DNA of 64,000 bases, from NCBI RefSeq assembly GCF_036884655.1, contig NC_088354.1, positions 16,587,501 through 16,651,500 on the forward strand, written 5' to 3'. Under the pieces are notes generated by a model. It saw only the letters and a list, made by a program, of their open reading frames with translations. It had not been told where the DNA came from and did not search any database. The position numbers were made by a program, and so were the translations under genes. The DNA is from Musa acuminata AAA Group. Taxonomy: Eukaryota; Streptophyta; Magnoliopsida; Zingiberales; Musaceae. The stretch's first letter is position 1. Every line of letters begins with the position of its first letter. This document shows, one piece after another, positions 1 to 12,310 of this stretch.

Positions 1-485
1 CGGGGGCTTATTGAATATCCAATAAATAGGGTCTCCAATGGATATCTTATATTCGAACCTCTACTCATCGCAATACCTTACATATGTGTGTGACCATTTA
101 TGGCTAATATCGAGCTAGCCGTGAGTCATACATATCAGAACTCTTTCTGGCTCAATGAATCATTATCTCCATAATAATTCACTCGACTCATCGATTGCGG
201 ACACATTAGGCTACTATGCCGCAGTCCCTAGACGATACAAGGGAATCCAATCCTTTGTACCTATCTATCCTCAATTACTATGTACTTATAGTCTCTTATC
301 TATCTAATTTCCCAAAGAAACTTGATATGGTGATGTTAGGCCTATACAGTTTCTACTCGAGTCTCGCTCTAATCAGATTCTCCCAAAAAACTATTTCTCT
401 CTCAATCCGAATGACCTTGGCTAGAGATTTGTTTGAGCAAGAACACATGTGATATTCCTCTCATGACACAAAGGGTAGATGATCC
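1..485 (-). repeat. Ty1/copia LTR fragment, truncated at both ends
   Basis: This stretch matches 3962-4444 of the copia LTR further right, in the same orientation, with scattered substitutions: both share the wording around 'ccgtgagtcata', 'cagtccctagacgatac' and 'tctcgctctaatcag'. It ends abruptly after 'gatgatccc', where a Sirevirus-like LTR begins, so the copia LTR was interrupted there. The missing remainder of the LTR is not found downstream. Strand is inferred from the related element, whose coding region is on minus. Confidence 0.8.
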
Positions 486-1734
486 CATTGAATATTAAAT
501 TTTGATGATGAAATCAATTGATAAGTTTATGATCTAATATGTGTTTTGAGTGATGCAGGACTAGCTTTGATCATAGAGAGATAATTTTGATTAAAGTAGG
601 AAGAATTAATGTTGAGCTAAAGTAGAACATGTCAGAAGATTGGACGTCAAGTTGAAGGATCGGTCGATGTATCGATAGAAGGCTTCGTGTCATAAGTTTG
701 GGCATCGAGCCAAGAAGATCGAACATTGTGCCAAGGAGATCGGACGTTGTGGGAAGACAACATGCTGGTTGGGCAATATGCCGAAGGAGAGGATGATGTG
801 CCGAAGGGTCGGACAAAGCGCCAGATGAACCAATGGCATGTCGGACAATATATGATTAATGCTTTGTAGTAATTATCTAGATCGAAGTAGTTTTAGGTCT
901 AATTGAGTTAGTATTGGAGTAAAATAATGTCAACTCAATTAGGGGCTAATTAGGCCTAAATTACGACTGAATTAGGCTTGTTGTTTGGCCCATTTAGTGT
1001 TTTGTAGCAGGGTCTGCCGATGGCACTACCCAGATATAATCTTTAAGACTATGTCAAGTGGTAGTACCGCCCAAACCCAGTCTTCAAGGCTCTGTCAGGC
1101 GTTAGTATCACCAAATTAGACAGTGGTACTGCCTAGTGTTAGAGTGTCAAGTGGTAGTATCATCCAATACTAGCGATGGTACCGCTAGTACCCCGAATAC
1201 CCAAGATGAGACTAGTTTTGGCTCCAAGTTTAAATCCATTTGGGGCCTATAAATATCCCTCTTATCCCTACTCAGCAAACACAAGAATTGAGAACAAACA
1301 CAAGGGCAAAATATGTTATAATCTTGTGAGAGTTCCCCTCCTCTAGTCTAAGTGTTGATTTCTGTTTAAGAGAGGAGTGAGTGGGGTTGTAAAGGTTCTC
1401 TCCTGATCATGTCAAAAGGAGAATAGAGTTATAAGGGTAGTTGGTCCTCACTCATTGAAGGAAGACCATTATTGGATACTGGTGGCCTCGACAGAAGAGG
1501 AATCGGTAGTGGATGTAGGTCATGATGATCAAACCACTATAAACTTGGTGTGCCTCCCTTTCTCTGCTTGTTTACTTATTTTGTAATTGCTTTAGTTGCT
1601 CATTACTATTCTTGCAAATGTTTTAAGTTTAAACATCTTTCTGATACGATTTCATCGAACGAAGTTTTCAAAACCAATATTTTTATTGTAAGCACTAATT
1701 CACCCCCCCTTTTAGTGCTAACTCGATCCTAACA
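486..1734 (+). repeat. Sirevirus-like 5' LTR (1.25 kb)
   Basis: The LTR begins at a decayed terminus equivalent to 'tgttgaatat' and ends 'gatcctaaca' just before a primer-binding site. It belongs to the same family as the LTRs at 9739-11066 (inverted), 11067-12310, 20545-22266, 35070-36771, 45011-46731 and 59518-61219: all share 'agaagattggac', 'gatcgaag' and a pyrimidine run followed by 'agtgc' near the 3' end. It carries the roughly 300 bp block that is doubled in the array LTRs only once, so it represents the simpler form. Its 5' boundary is a junction with copia LTR sequence. Confidence 0.8.
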
Positions 1735-1735
1735 G

Positions 1736-1748
1736 TTGGTATCAGAGT
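1736..1748 (+). other. Primer-binding site (initiator tRNA-Met type)
   Basis: The sequence 'ttggtatcagag' directly follows the LTR end. This is the usual plant copia primer site, complementary to the 3' end of initiator tRNA-Met. It fixes the LTR boundary and shows that the element reads left to right. Confidence 0.8.
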
Positions 1749-1782
1749 CAGTTTTTCTCGATTTGATTGACACATAAGAGAG

Positions 1783-2803
1783 ATGATTTTTTTCAGTTTT
1801 CATGAGGGTCTTTCTATCACTCGTCCTCCTATGTTCAATGAGACGGACTATACATATTGGAAAACTCGGATGAGAGTTTTCTTGCTTTCTTTGAACTTTA
1901 ATTTATGGAATATCATTGAACTTAGTTTTCAAACCCCCTCTAAACCTATAAATGAATGGAATGACTTTGAGAAAAAAATATTTTCTTTAAATGCAAAAGC
2001 TATGAATGTTTTGTTTTGTACTTTGGATAGAAACGAGTTTAATTGTATTTCAACTTGTGAAACTGCACATGACATTTGACATACTCTTGAAATCACACAC
2101 AAAGGCATAAGTAGGGTTAAAGATTCTAAAGTTAATTTTTTGATGCATGATTTTGAATTATTTAGTATGAAACCAAATGAAACCATTAGAGAAATATACA
2201 CTGGTTTTATGGATGTCATCAATGGTTTAAAAGCACTTGGTAAAAGTATTTCGAATCTTGAACTTGTGAATAAAATTTTATGTTCTCTTCCTAAAAACTG
2301 GAATTCAAAAGTAACTACCATTAAATAAGCAAATGATCTAAATAATTTTCTACTTGAAGAACTTATCGGATCTTTAATGACTTATGAAATAAGTTATATA
2401 GCAGAAGACGAATATAAGAATAATCTTCCAAAGAACTGAAAGGATATAACACTAAAAACTAAAGAATGCCTCTTGAGTGATAACTCAAGTGATGATGATG
2501 ATGATGACATAGAACTTTTGATGAGAAAATTTAAAAAAATTATAAAAATAAGAAATTAAGAATAAAAATGAGCTTAAAAGGAACACAATAACTTGCTATG
2601 AATGCAATCGATCGGGGCACCTCAAAAGCAAATGTTCGTAATAAAAAAAGAAGAAGACATTCAAGGCAATAAGGGATGAATCAAGTACATCCGAAGATGA
2701 GGAGCAAATCGACAAAGAAGAGGTGACAAACTATGCCTTAGTGGCTTTCCACAACGAGGTAAGTGACTTAACCAAAATCCCTTTACTTTACTATGAAATT
2801 ACT
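1783..2803 (+). pseudogene. Broken Sirevirus-like copia gag
   Basis: Three collinear pieces of a gag polyprotein are visible. Residues from 1783 read 'SITRPPMFNETDYTYWKTRM', typical of the N-terminal gag domain (DUF4219/UBN2 type) of Sirevirus-like copia elements. After an in-frame stop at 2077-2079 the same frame continues with the UBN2-like part to 2328. In another frame, 2594-2635 encodes a zinc knuckle, CX2CX4HX4C (C-Y-E-C, H-L-K-S-K-C). An acidic Ser/Glu-rich tail ('DESSTSEDEEQIDKEEV') follows and ends near 2803. Stops and frameshifts make it non-functional. No protease, integrase or RT follows, so the element is truncated. Confidence 0.8.
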
Positions 2804-3447
2804 TGATGCATTTCATGAGTTATTTTTAAATTAGTGTATAAAATACAAAAAAAAAGGGGGGGAATCATGCTTCATGCTTCTCTTTCTAGTGATTTAAAAA
2901 AAAAAATGATCATGACAATTACATGTTTTATGATATAGGAACAAAATTCTATATTTAAATCTAATGCAATGCTTATACACCTAATAAGATTAAACCTATA
3001 TATGTTTTAAGAAGCATATCACACGACGATTCGATAAACTTGATTTGGAAAACCAAAATTTGTTTTTATTTTTCCATTGTGCATGTGATACTTCCTAAGG
3101 TTTCCCACTAGCCACATGGGAGGTCATTTGCCAGGATGCTCTGACTTGGGAGCGGAGAGGTTAGGTACAGGAATCGGGGTCTCCTTGGCTACCTGGTCCT
3201 TTCTTGGCTATCGTGTTGCCTTCCGGTAGTGGGATCATCTCCTAGGTGCCATGGTCCTATACGACAAGTCGATGCTAAGATTTCCTAATTGAACCCCTCC
3301 AATGCTTAAGTTAGTATAAGACAAAGGGCTGATTGACCATCATGCTAGTTAATCGAAAATAAGATCAGGTTAACTAACTGATCATAATAGCAAAAATCTC
3401 TCTCTAACATCCCATCCTCTGATCTTAGTGAGACGAGCTACACTTGG
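2804..3447. other. Unclassified spacer between two retrotransposon pieces
   Basis: No convincing gene is seen. The first 250 bases are AT-rich and could be a decayed continuation of the Sirevirus-like internal region. The part from about 3100 to 3447 is richer in G and C and matches no other sequence in the window that I could recognise. It ends at the copia LTR terminus. Confidence 0.4.
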
Positions 3448-4901
3448 TGTTGGGAAATCTTGGGGGGCTACATCATATGCGCAGTACAAGAATAGAAAAT
3501 AAAATCCTAAATTTTTAAAGATATGTTCATCATCATGTGAAGATTGATTCGCAAAAATTCACGAAATGGAAAACCATGTGTGAGATAGATTGTATTACCT
3601 AGGGAGATCATATATCCTTGAATCCCTATAGATCTCTAGGAGAGGGTGAAGGAAGTCAAGTGCCCTCCTCTCTAGTGGTGATCCACACAGTAAGGCAGCA
3701 ATGACGCTTCTCAAAACTCCAAGCCTACTCTAAGGTGGAGAGGGAGAGGAGAATAGGAGAAGGCAACCAAAAAGGCTCTTGTCTATGAACCACTAGTTCC
3801 CTCCTATTTATAGAGGTCCCCTATCAACTTAACCCTAATGGATCCTACCCTAGTGGGTATTGGATCTCCATCCAACTACCCAAGCCTCTTAGATTTGTGG
3901 ATCTATATATAATAATCTCTCATGAGCTCTTATTTGATCTCATTCATAGGATCTAATAATTCAAGGGCTTATTATATATCCAATAAGATAGGGGCTCCGA
4001 CGGATATCTCATATCCGAACCTCTACTCATCGTAATGCCTACTATATGTGTGTGACCCTCTAAGCCAAATATTGAGTTGGCCGTGAGTCATACCTGTCAG
4101 AACTCCTTCTGGCTCAGTGAATTATTATCTCCATGATAACTCACTCGACTGCGGACATACTAGGCCACTACGTTGCAGTCCCTAGACGATACAGGGGAAT
4201 CTAATACATTGGACTTGTCTATCCTTAGTTATCATGTACCTATAGTCCCTCATCTATATAATATCCTAGAGACTGTATACCGGGCATGGTGTTATCAGAC
4301 CCATAAGGTTTATACTCAAGTCTCGCTCTAATCAGATTCTCCTAGAGAAATCTTTCTCTCTTAATCCGAATGACCCTAGCTAGGGATTTGTCTAAGCAAG
4401 AATCCATGGGACATTCCTCTTATGACACCGAGAGTGGATGATCCTCTATCATCACTCAATAGCTCTCGTAAGGTTGACTACCACTTCCGATGACCGGTTG
4501 TGTTAGATTTGGGACATCTAAACTTATAAGTTTGATATCAAAGAGTGAAGCACTCATATAGGACATCCTTGGTATCTCAATTCTAAGGACCAGATACACC
4601 ACTGGGACTACGGAATCGTTATTTGACAATAAGGCATCATCAACCATTCAACATTCCGTAAGCGGATCAATTAGTGAACTCATTCCCCAATGATTACTTG
4701 TATTTTATCCCTAGTGTCCCTATACGAGCATCTATGAGACCAGCTGCATCCATCATATGGATGGGTATATAACATACTAGTCTGTTCGGTTATCTCGATA
4801 TCCCTCTCGAGTAACCTATGACCGAGATTATTTAGGATATGTGTTTAAAGGCGAATCAGTCTCATTATTATGATCTCATCATGATCCGATTCCCATTGCA
4901 T

Positions 4902-4961
<60 letters not shown>

Positions 4962-5084
4962 TATATATACGTGATAAGCAATATAAAGTGATAAATGCCA
5001 AAATATAATAAGCAAAAGGATTATGTGTCAAGTCACACGTGCCATCACTCATGTGATTGGCTTGTAGGGCATCTATGACTAGCA
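3448..5084 (-). repeat. 3' LTR of minus-strand Ty1/copia element
   Basis: On the plus strand this block starts 'tgttgggaaatc' and ends 'gactagca', giving TG...CA termini for an LTR of about 1637 bp. On the minus strand it lies directly downstream of the RNase H region and a purine-rich tract (revcomp of 5085-5100), as expected for a 3' LTR. It contains a (TA)n run at 4903-4970. Positions 3962-4444 match 1-485. The partner 5' LTR is absent, so no target duplication can be checked. Confidence 0.75.
4903..4970. repeat. (TA)n microsatellite inside copia LTR
   Basis: Nearly pure alternating TA of about 65 bases with one phase slip ('ataatat') lies within the LTR. A second (TA)n tract marks the other end of this element. 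Confidence 0.95.
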
Positions 5085-5099
5085 ATCTTCCACTTGACC

Positions 5100-8000
5100 T
5101 AAAGCTAATCATCTATGTGTTTGATCCCCATTAGACCCCTGTGATGCTCAAAGACATTCTGAGACAATGGCTTTGTCAATGGATCTGCAATATTATATTC
5201 GGATGGAGCTCTTTCCACTACTACATCTCCTTGGGTCACGATCTCTTTGATCAGGTGAAACCTTCTTAGAATATGCTTAGGTTTTTGATGAGACTTGAGT
5301 TCCTTCGTTTGAGCATCGTTCCGTTATTGTCGTAATATAAGGGAATTGACTCCTCGCTGCTTGGCACGACTCCCAGATCTGTGATGAACTTCTTCATCCA
5401 GACTCCCTCTTTTGCTGCCTCTATTGCAGTAATGTATTCCGTCTCTATGGTCGAGTCAATAGTAGTGTCTTGCTTGGAACTCGTCCAGCACACTGCTCCT
5501 CCATTCAAGGTGCATATATACCCCGAATTCGACTTGCTATCATCAATATCGGATTGAAAACTTGAGTCCGTGTAGCCTTCAACCTTGAGGCTACTACCTC
5601 CATATACTAATAAAAGATCCTTACTCCTTCTCAAGTACTTAAGGATATACTTTACTACTTTTTAGTGCTCCAAGTCTAGATCCGCTTGATACCTACTCGT
5701 GACACTTAGAGCATGCGCTATATTAGGCTTGGTACATAGCATAGCTTCCATGATATACCTTATTGCTGATGCATAAGGTATCCTATCTATGTTTGCCCTT
5801 TCTTCAGGAGTCTTTGGGGATATACTCCTAGAAAGCGATATCCCATATCTCATTGATATGAGACCTCTCTTAGAATTTTTCATGCTAAACCTTTTAACAA
5901 TATTGTTTATGTACTTGGACTGGGACAAGCTAAGCATCCTCTTGGATCTATCTCTATAGATCTAAATCCCCAAGATATATGATGCTTCCCCTAAGTCCTT
6001 CATGGAGAAGTGTCTAGATGACCAAACCTTTACTATGGATAGCATTCTTATTCATTCCTAATGATCAGGATATCATCCACATATAACACCAAGAAGGTGA
6101 TAGCACTCCCATTTACCTTCCTGTATACACAAGGCCCATCTTTATTCTTAATGAAGTCATAAGATCTGATTGCTTCATCAAATCTTATGTTCCAACTTTG
6201 GGAAGCTTGTTTTAGTTCATAAATGAATCTAAGCAACCTGCACACCTTGTTTGTATAGTCCTTAGACACGAATCCCTCAGGCTGTATCATATATACCTCC
6301 TCGAGGTTGCCATTGAGGAATGCAGTTTTCACGTCAATCTGCCAGATCACATAATTATAGTGTGTTGCAATAGCCAATAGAATTTGGATGGATTTTAGCA
6401 TAGCTACGGATGAGAAGGTTTCGTCATAGTCAACACCTTGCCTTTGACGATACCCCTTAGCCACTAGCCTTGCTTTATAGGCCTCCATCTTTCCATCTAC
6501 TCCGATCTTTTTTTTAAAGATCCACTTGCAACTGATAGATACAATACCCACAGGCGCATCAACTAGGTTCCAAATCTTGTTGGAGTACATAGAATCCATC
6601 TCAGAATTCATGGCTTCTTGCCACTTCCTGAAGTCTATACTCATAATAGCCTCCTCGTAGGTTTGAGAATCAATATCCTTAACATCCTCTCCTTCAATAT
6701 GTCCCATATATCTCTCGAGAGGATGGGATACTCTATCGGACCTACGTGAAGTCGGAACTTGTGTGTTATGTACTTGAACAGACTCGGGCTGTAGAGTGGT
6801 GCTTGAGCTAGGTTATCCAACATTGCTCAACTCTATCATGCTCCTACTATCTCCGCCAAGAATATGTTCCTTCTCAAGGAACACCGCTCTCTTGGCTACA
6901 AAGACCTTTTGGTCATCAAGATGATAGAAATAATACCCATAAGTTTCCTTGAGGTATCCTATGAACTTGTACCGCTCCATCCTTAATTCCAACTTATCGG
7001 GATTGTGTCTTTTAACATGGGCAGGGCATTTCCAAATCTTAACAACCTTAAGATCGAGCTTTTTCCCTTTCTATCTCATATGGTGTAGACACCATCAAAT
7101 TAGTTGGAACTCTATTAAGAAAATAAGCTGTGGTCTCTATGGCATATCCCCAGAATGAGATGGATAAGTAAGCAAAACTCATTATGAATTGTACCATGTC
7201 TAACAACATACGATTTCTCCTTTCAGATACACCATTGAGCTGAGGTGTATAAGGAGGTGTCCATTGGGATAGAATCCCATAGTCCTTGAGGAACTAGGTA
7301 AACTCTGTACTTAAGTACTCACCTCCTCGATCTGATCGAAGAGTCTTGGTACTCTTTTCAGTCTGGTTCTTAACTTCATTCTTATACTCTCTGAATTTCT
7401 CAAAGGTTTCAGACTTGTACTTCATTAAGTACACATGTCCATACATTGAGAAATAATCAGTAAAGGTAATGAAGTAAGAGTAACCACCAATGACATAAGT
7501 TGACATGAGTCCACATACATCACTATGTATGAGTTCCAGTAGTTCAGTAGTTCTTTCTCCAGTTCCACTAAATAGAGAGTTGGTCAGTTTTCCATAAAGG
7601 CAAGGCTCATAGGTTGCATATGACTTATAGTCGAATGGATCTAGATATCTATCCATTAACAATTTTTTAATCCTTCTCTCATAGATGTGACCTAGCCTAC
7701 AATGTCACAGGTATGCACTGTTCACCTTATCTCGTTTCCTCTTAAACACACTTACATTCATAATATGTGGAGTAGTGTCTAGCATAAACAAACCATTATA
7801 TAATGTTCCTCTTGTGATGATTTCATCATCTAATAATATTGAACAACTATTGTTCTTAAAAACTAATTTATATCCACTAACTATCAAACATGAAATGAAA
7901 ATAATATTTTTGATAATAGAAGGAACAAAATAGCATGCATCCAATGTAATAACAGGTCCACTAGGCAGATGTAGGGGGACCTCGCCAACAGCTACTGTAG

Positions 8001-9007
8001 TAACTTTTGCTCCATTGCCCATCTTGAGGTCCATCTCACCTCTCGCTAGTCTCCTAGGCCTTGCTAGAACCTACAACGAATTGTAAATATGATAAGCACT
8101 ACTAGTATCCAATACCCGTGTGTTATTATAAGAGTTTGACAAATAGAGACTGATCAGGAATATACCTAAAACTTCTCCAAGCTTCCGTTTCGCCCTCTCT
8201 ACAAAGTACTCTTTATAGTTCCTCTTCTAGTTCCAATCTTTTCCGCAGTGGAAGCACTGACCTTTGTCCTTTGCCGGGTATTTCTTAGTAATCTTTGCTT
8301 TACATGGTCTACCCTTGCCCTTGCCCTTCTTAAGGGACTTTTCTGCTTTCCTTTTCTCTTTGGTCTCACTAGTGTAGAGAATTGGCTTCTCTTTCTTGAT
8401 AGTGCTTTTTGCCTCCCTTAATATATTGAGGAGCTCTAGGAGAGTCATCTCAAGCTTGTTCATATTAAAATTTATTATGAATTGTAAAAAGGAATCTGGT
8501 AGGGACTGAAGCATAAGATCCACACACAAGTTATCCTCTTAGACTATTCCTAGACTTATGAGTTTCTCTATCCACTCAATCATCTTAGGATATGGTTCTG
8601 AACCGGTGTCCCCTCAGTTATCCTAGCGCGGAAGAGGCTCTTGATATCTCATATTGCTTAGTTATTCCTTGTTCCTCAAACAATTTGTGGACCTGTAGGA
8701 GAATGGATCTGGCATCTATCTTTTCATATTGTTTTTGTAACTTAAGAGTCATGGAGCCCAACATGTAATACTGAGCAAGAGTGGAGTCATCAATGTACTT
8801 CATGTAGTGAGCGATCTTATCCTTGCTTGCCTCTCCCTCGGGCATAGGCATCACTGTATCAAGAATGTACACGATTTTCTCCGCCATGAGAACAATTCTC
8901 AACTTACGGAGCAAATCCGTATTATTTGGACCAGTGAGGTGGTTAACATCAAGTATGCCACGTAAGGGATTTGAAAGCGACATTTTCTTAAAATAAAGAT
9001 GCAGCAT
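5100..9007 (-). pseudogene. Ty1/copia gag-pol polyprotein, degenerate
   Basis: Read on minus, domains occur in canonical copia order. Gag is 9007-8618 ('LTGPNNTDLLRKLRIVL'). A basic gag tail with a partial zinc knuckle ('CFHCGK') is 8529-8227. A protease/GAG-pre-integrase region is 8034-7705. Integrase runs from 7662 to about 7200, with 'SDVCG', 'SDRGGEY' and, past a stop, 'GVSERRN' carrying the D, D and E positions. Reverse transcriptase is 6707-6048, with 'DVKTAFLNG' and 'YVDDILI' intact. RNase H is in two pieces (5937-5662, 5634-5266), with 'YTDSS', 'ETEY' and 'YYDNNG'. The polyprotein C-terminus extends to near 5100. At least six in-frame stops or frameshifts split it. The motifs are still easy to read, so decay is moderate. 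Confidence 0.9.
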
Positions 9008-9595
9008 AAATAAATAACATGTAGATTTTATAAAAAATAAACAATCAAGATATTGACTTCTATCTTAATATGCTTCCACTATTTTACTAGCGAGTCATGC
9101 GACACCCTCAGCACGTGAAATAGAAGTCTCCGATAGACTTCTAGTGGGGATCGAGATCCAATCAGCATCTTAATGTAACCTTGAGGGACTCGACCAATCA
9201 CACTATGCTTGAAAGGTAGGCAACTCTTGCCGATCACAACTCCTTGTGATTCCCGTCCTGTTTAGCCTCCGAATCACCATAGTCTCAAGGGGCTCGACCA
9301 ACCATGATGTTTGTTTAAGTCAACACCATCGTTACAAGATGACTCTGATTCGATGATATACTATCGAGGGACTCGACCAAGCATGCCATGCCCTCAGGTC
9401 ACCGGTGACATCCCTCTATCATAGGAAAGATAGCGAATTGCGATATAGGTGAGCCTCGAGGGACTCGACCAACTCAACCTACACTGAGATCGGTCCCTAC
9501 CTATAACGATGGAAAGCCACGTGGGTCAATCTAATTGCCTCACGTTTACTGACTTAATATTATCGAGAGAGGGTTTCTTTAATTTGGTCTCCTAA
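9008..9595 (-). other. Copia untranslated leader with repeated motif
   Basis: This lies upstream of gag on the minus strand, where the leader between primer site and gag is expected. The motif 'gagggactcgaccaa', or a one- or two-base variant, occurs four times (about 9183, 9287, 9366 and 9458) at spacings near 80-105 bases. No primer-binding site or 5' LTR follows; the sequence runs into a (TA)n tract instead. No ORF is supported. Confidence 0.6.
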
Positions 9596-9605
9596 TATGA
9601 CATGT

Positions 9606-9616
9606 CACATATATAC

Positions 9617-9697
<81 letters not shown>

Positions 9698-9731
9698 ATA
9701 TATATATCGCATGCAAATATATATATATATT
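9606..9731. repeat. (TA)n microsatellite at junction of two elements
   Basis: About 110 bases of alternating TA with a few interruptions. It separates the truncated 5' side of the copia element from the truncated 3' end of the inverted Sirevirus-like LTR, so it marks a rearrangement or insertion junction. ORFs through it encode only Tyr-Ile repeats and are meaningless. Confidence 0.95.
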
Positions 9732-9738
9732 TCGATGA

Positions 9739-11066
9739 TTAGTGCAGCGAAAAACTTTCGACGATTAAAACTGTGTTCGTACGATAAAAGCGATTTCGAT
9801 AGAAAACCCGATTCATAAATCACTTTAACTTGTGATCAAGCGAGATGCAGTTAAAGCGAATATATGAAGGCAGTTTACAGTTATGATGGAAATTAGAATG
9901 TAAGCGCAAACTGAAATATGATGTTCGTACGATAAAACTGATTTACGTCTAAACACCGATTTGAAAAATACTAAACTTTGAAACACGATCGTAAATGCGC
10001 AGAAGGCAGTAAGCTATTGAGGAGGTTTGCAGCAAAGATAATATGCTCAAAGTAAATGCAAACCAGAGAAGATGAGAGTTTATAGTGGTTTGGTCAATCG
10101 TGACCTACATCCACTCCTCTGATTCCTCTTCCATCGAGGCCACCGGCATCTACTAACAATCTTCCTTTACTAGGCGAAGATCAATCTTCTTCTTACACCC
10201 CTCTTCTCCTTTTACTGGGTTTAGGAGACAACCCTTACAAGCCCTCACTCTCCTCTCTTAAACAGAATTCTAACACTTAAGCTAGAGGAGGGAAATTCTA
10301 GAGATTGCAGCAGCGTTTTCTCTCTTTTAATCTCTCTGTGCTTGTGTCTTCTACCCAGGGATGGGAGGGGAATTTATAGGCCCCAAACTAGTTTGAATTT
10401 GGAGCTCAAAACTGTCATCTCTCGGAATTCCGGGGTCTGGCGACTGCACCGCCTGGCAGAGCTCGAAGACTGAGCCTCTGGGTGGTGCCACCTCCTGTCA
10501 GGGGCGGTTGCACCTCCTGCCAGAGCTCGAAGGGGCGGTTGCACCTCCTGCCAGAGCTCGAAGACCGGACTTCCGTCGAACTCTCAAACTCCCAACGTGA
10601 TCATAGTCTTGACTCCGGCACAACTCCTACTGCATGTCTTACTTTCATCGTAGTTAATCCTGCATATGTAAAACAAAACTTCGATCGAGACAATTAATCC
10701 TAAGCAATTAACCAAGTTGTCCGGCATGTCATTGGTCCCTCGACGCTTCGTCCGATTCTTCGGCGCATCGTCCTCTCCTACGGCCTATTGCCCAATCGGC
10801 CAGTTGACTCTGCAACTCCGATATCCTTGGCACAATATCCGCTCTTCTTGGCCCGATACCCGCGTCCACGACCCGAAGCCTTCTGTCGATACGCCGACCG
10901 ATCCACCAGCTCGATGTCCAATCTTCTGACATGTTCCTCCAGCACAACATGATTTTTCCTGCTTTAATTGTCTCATCCTGATCGAAGCATCCTGCGTCAC
11001 TCAAAATGTAGATTAAAATATAAATACATATCAAGTGGTTTTATCATCAAAATATGAGATTCAACA
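9739..11066 (-). repeat. Sirevirus-like LTR, inverted
   Basis: The reverse complement begins 'tgttgaatctca' at 11066 and runs through the family-specific segments to the 'gcactaat' wording near the LTR 3' end at about 9739, where the last 50 or so bases (the pyrimidine run and terminus) are lost against the (TA)n tract. The purine-rich 'agaggag' region, the 'gacctacatccactcc' segment and the 'gcttcgatcagg' start block are recognisable. The characteristic 300 bp block occurs once. No internal coding region is attached, so it is a solo or truncated LTR. It directly abuts a plus-strand LTR of the same family. Confidence 0.8.
10501..10562. repeat. 31 bp perfect tandem duplication
   Basis: A 31-base unit beginning 'ggggcggttgcacctcct' is present twice without mismatch inside the inverted LTR. 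A partial third copy ('gcagagctcgaagac') lies just upstream. It falls in the part of the LTR rich in 'ggtggcacc'-type motifs. Confidence 0.9.
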
Positions 11067-12310
11067 ATTGGGTCGGAGGAAAACGTGTCAGAAGATTGGA
11101 CGTCGGGCCGGAGGATAGGTCGACGTATCGACAAAGACTTATTGAGCAATAGATCGTAAGAGAGGACGATGCGCCGAAGAATCGGACGAAGCGTCGATGG
11201 ACTAATGACATGCCGGAACACATGATCGTCGGAAGTTCGCCGAAAGATCGCCGGAAGAAACCATACTTATTTTGCTTAGAATGTGTCTTAGGAATCATAG
11301 TTAGCATATAATTAGAGTTGAGATTGGGAGGTAATCCCATTAACTTTGTTAGGGGCCAACTAGGCCCAAAGTTATGCTGGTTTGGGCCAGATTCAAGGCC
11401 CAACTAGGGTGCTGAAAGCTTGGTCGGTGGTGGCACCGCATGGGGAACAACACCCTAGGAATTCTGGGTGGTGGTACTGTCGGCAATGAATGCTGCCAGT
11501 GGTGGTACCACCCAGGATCGGTAGTGGTACCGCTAGAACCTAGGATTCTTCGATCAGGGAGAGACAATTAAAGCACGAAGAATCATGTTGGGCTGGAGGA
11601 AATGTGTCAAAAGATTGGACATCTGGCCGGAGGATCGGTCGACGTATCGAAAGAAGACTTCTAGCCATAGATTCAGGCATCGGGCCAAGAAGAGCATATA
11701 TTGTGCCACGTATATCGGAGTTGCGGAGGTCAACTGGCCGATTGGGCAATAGGCCATAAGAGAGAACGATGCACCGAAGAATCAGACAAAGCGTCGATGG
11801 ACCAATGACATGCTGGACAACATGATTCATGCTTAGTAATAAGTTCAACTGAGAGCGAAAAGAAAGAAAACTCTGTTGCAATTGTGTGTGAAACTCCTCT
11901 CAAAGTTCTAAGTGTTGGAATAGTTTGAGAGAGGAGTAAATGGGGGTGTAAGGGTTATCTCCTAAACCCGGTAAAAGGAGAATCATGTTTTAAAAGGTGG
12001 TTGGTCTTCGCCTTTTGAAGGATGGCCGATAGCATATGCCGGTAGCCTCGACGGAAGAGGAATCGGCGGAGTGGATGTAGGTCATGACGACCGAACCACT
12101 ATAAAAATATGGTTTGCCTTTCATTTGTGTAATTTACTTTAAACTACAAACTGCCTTCTCATTACTTGCTACACTCTTCTTATTGCTTTCATAATTAAGC
12201 ATTTTTAAAATCGGTTTTATCGTACAAAATAAAATTTCCATAACTGACGTAATTTTTACCGCTGCACTAATTCACCCCCCCCCCCTCTTAGTGCCGACTC
12301 ATTCCTAATA
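11067..12310 (+). repeat. Sirevirus-like LTR, 5'-truncated (left edge of array)
   Basis: It matches the 3' three quarters of the nested LTRs at 20545-22266 and 35070-36771, including both copies of the duplicated 300 bp block (from 11067 and from about 11560). It ends 'cctaata' followed by GATTC (12311-12315), the same target duplication seen at the other copies. It is therefore the same ancestral insertion. The first 125 or so bases are missing where the inverted LTR abuts. About 280 bp between 'ccggaacacatga' and 'tcgtcggaag' are deleted relative to the other copies. Confidence 0.8.

Noticed and set aside
216..452. 78-codon plus-strand ORF
   Set aside because: Lies inside a copia LTR fragment and has no domain.
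9180..9480. Regularly spaced motif considered as a CRISPR-like array
   Set aside because: Motif copies vary, spacing is irregular, and the context is a plant retrotransposon leader.
9597..9823. ORFs through the (TA)n tract (also 4879-5112)
   Set aside because: Tyr-Ile repeat translations of a microsatellite.
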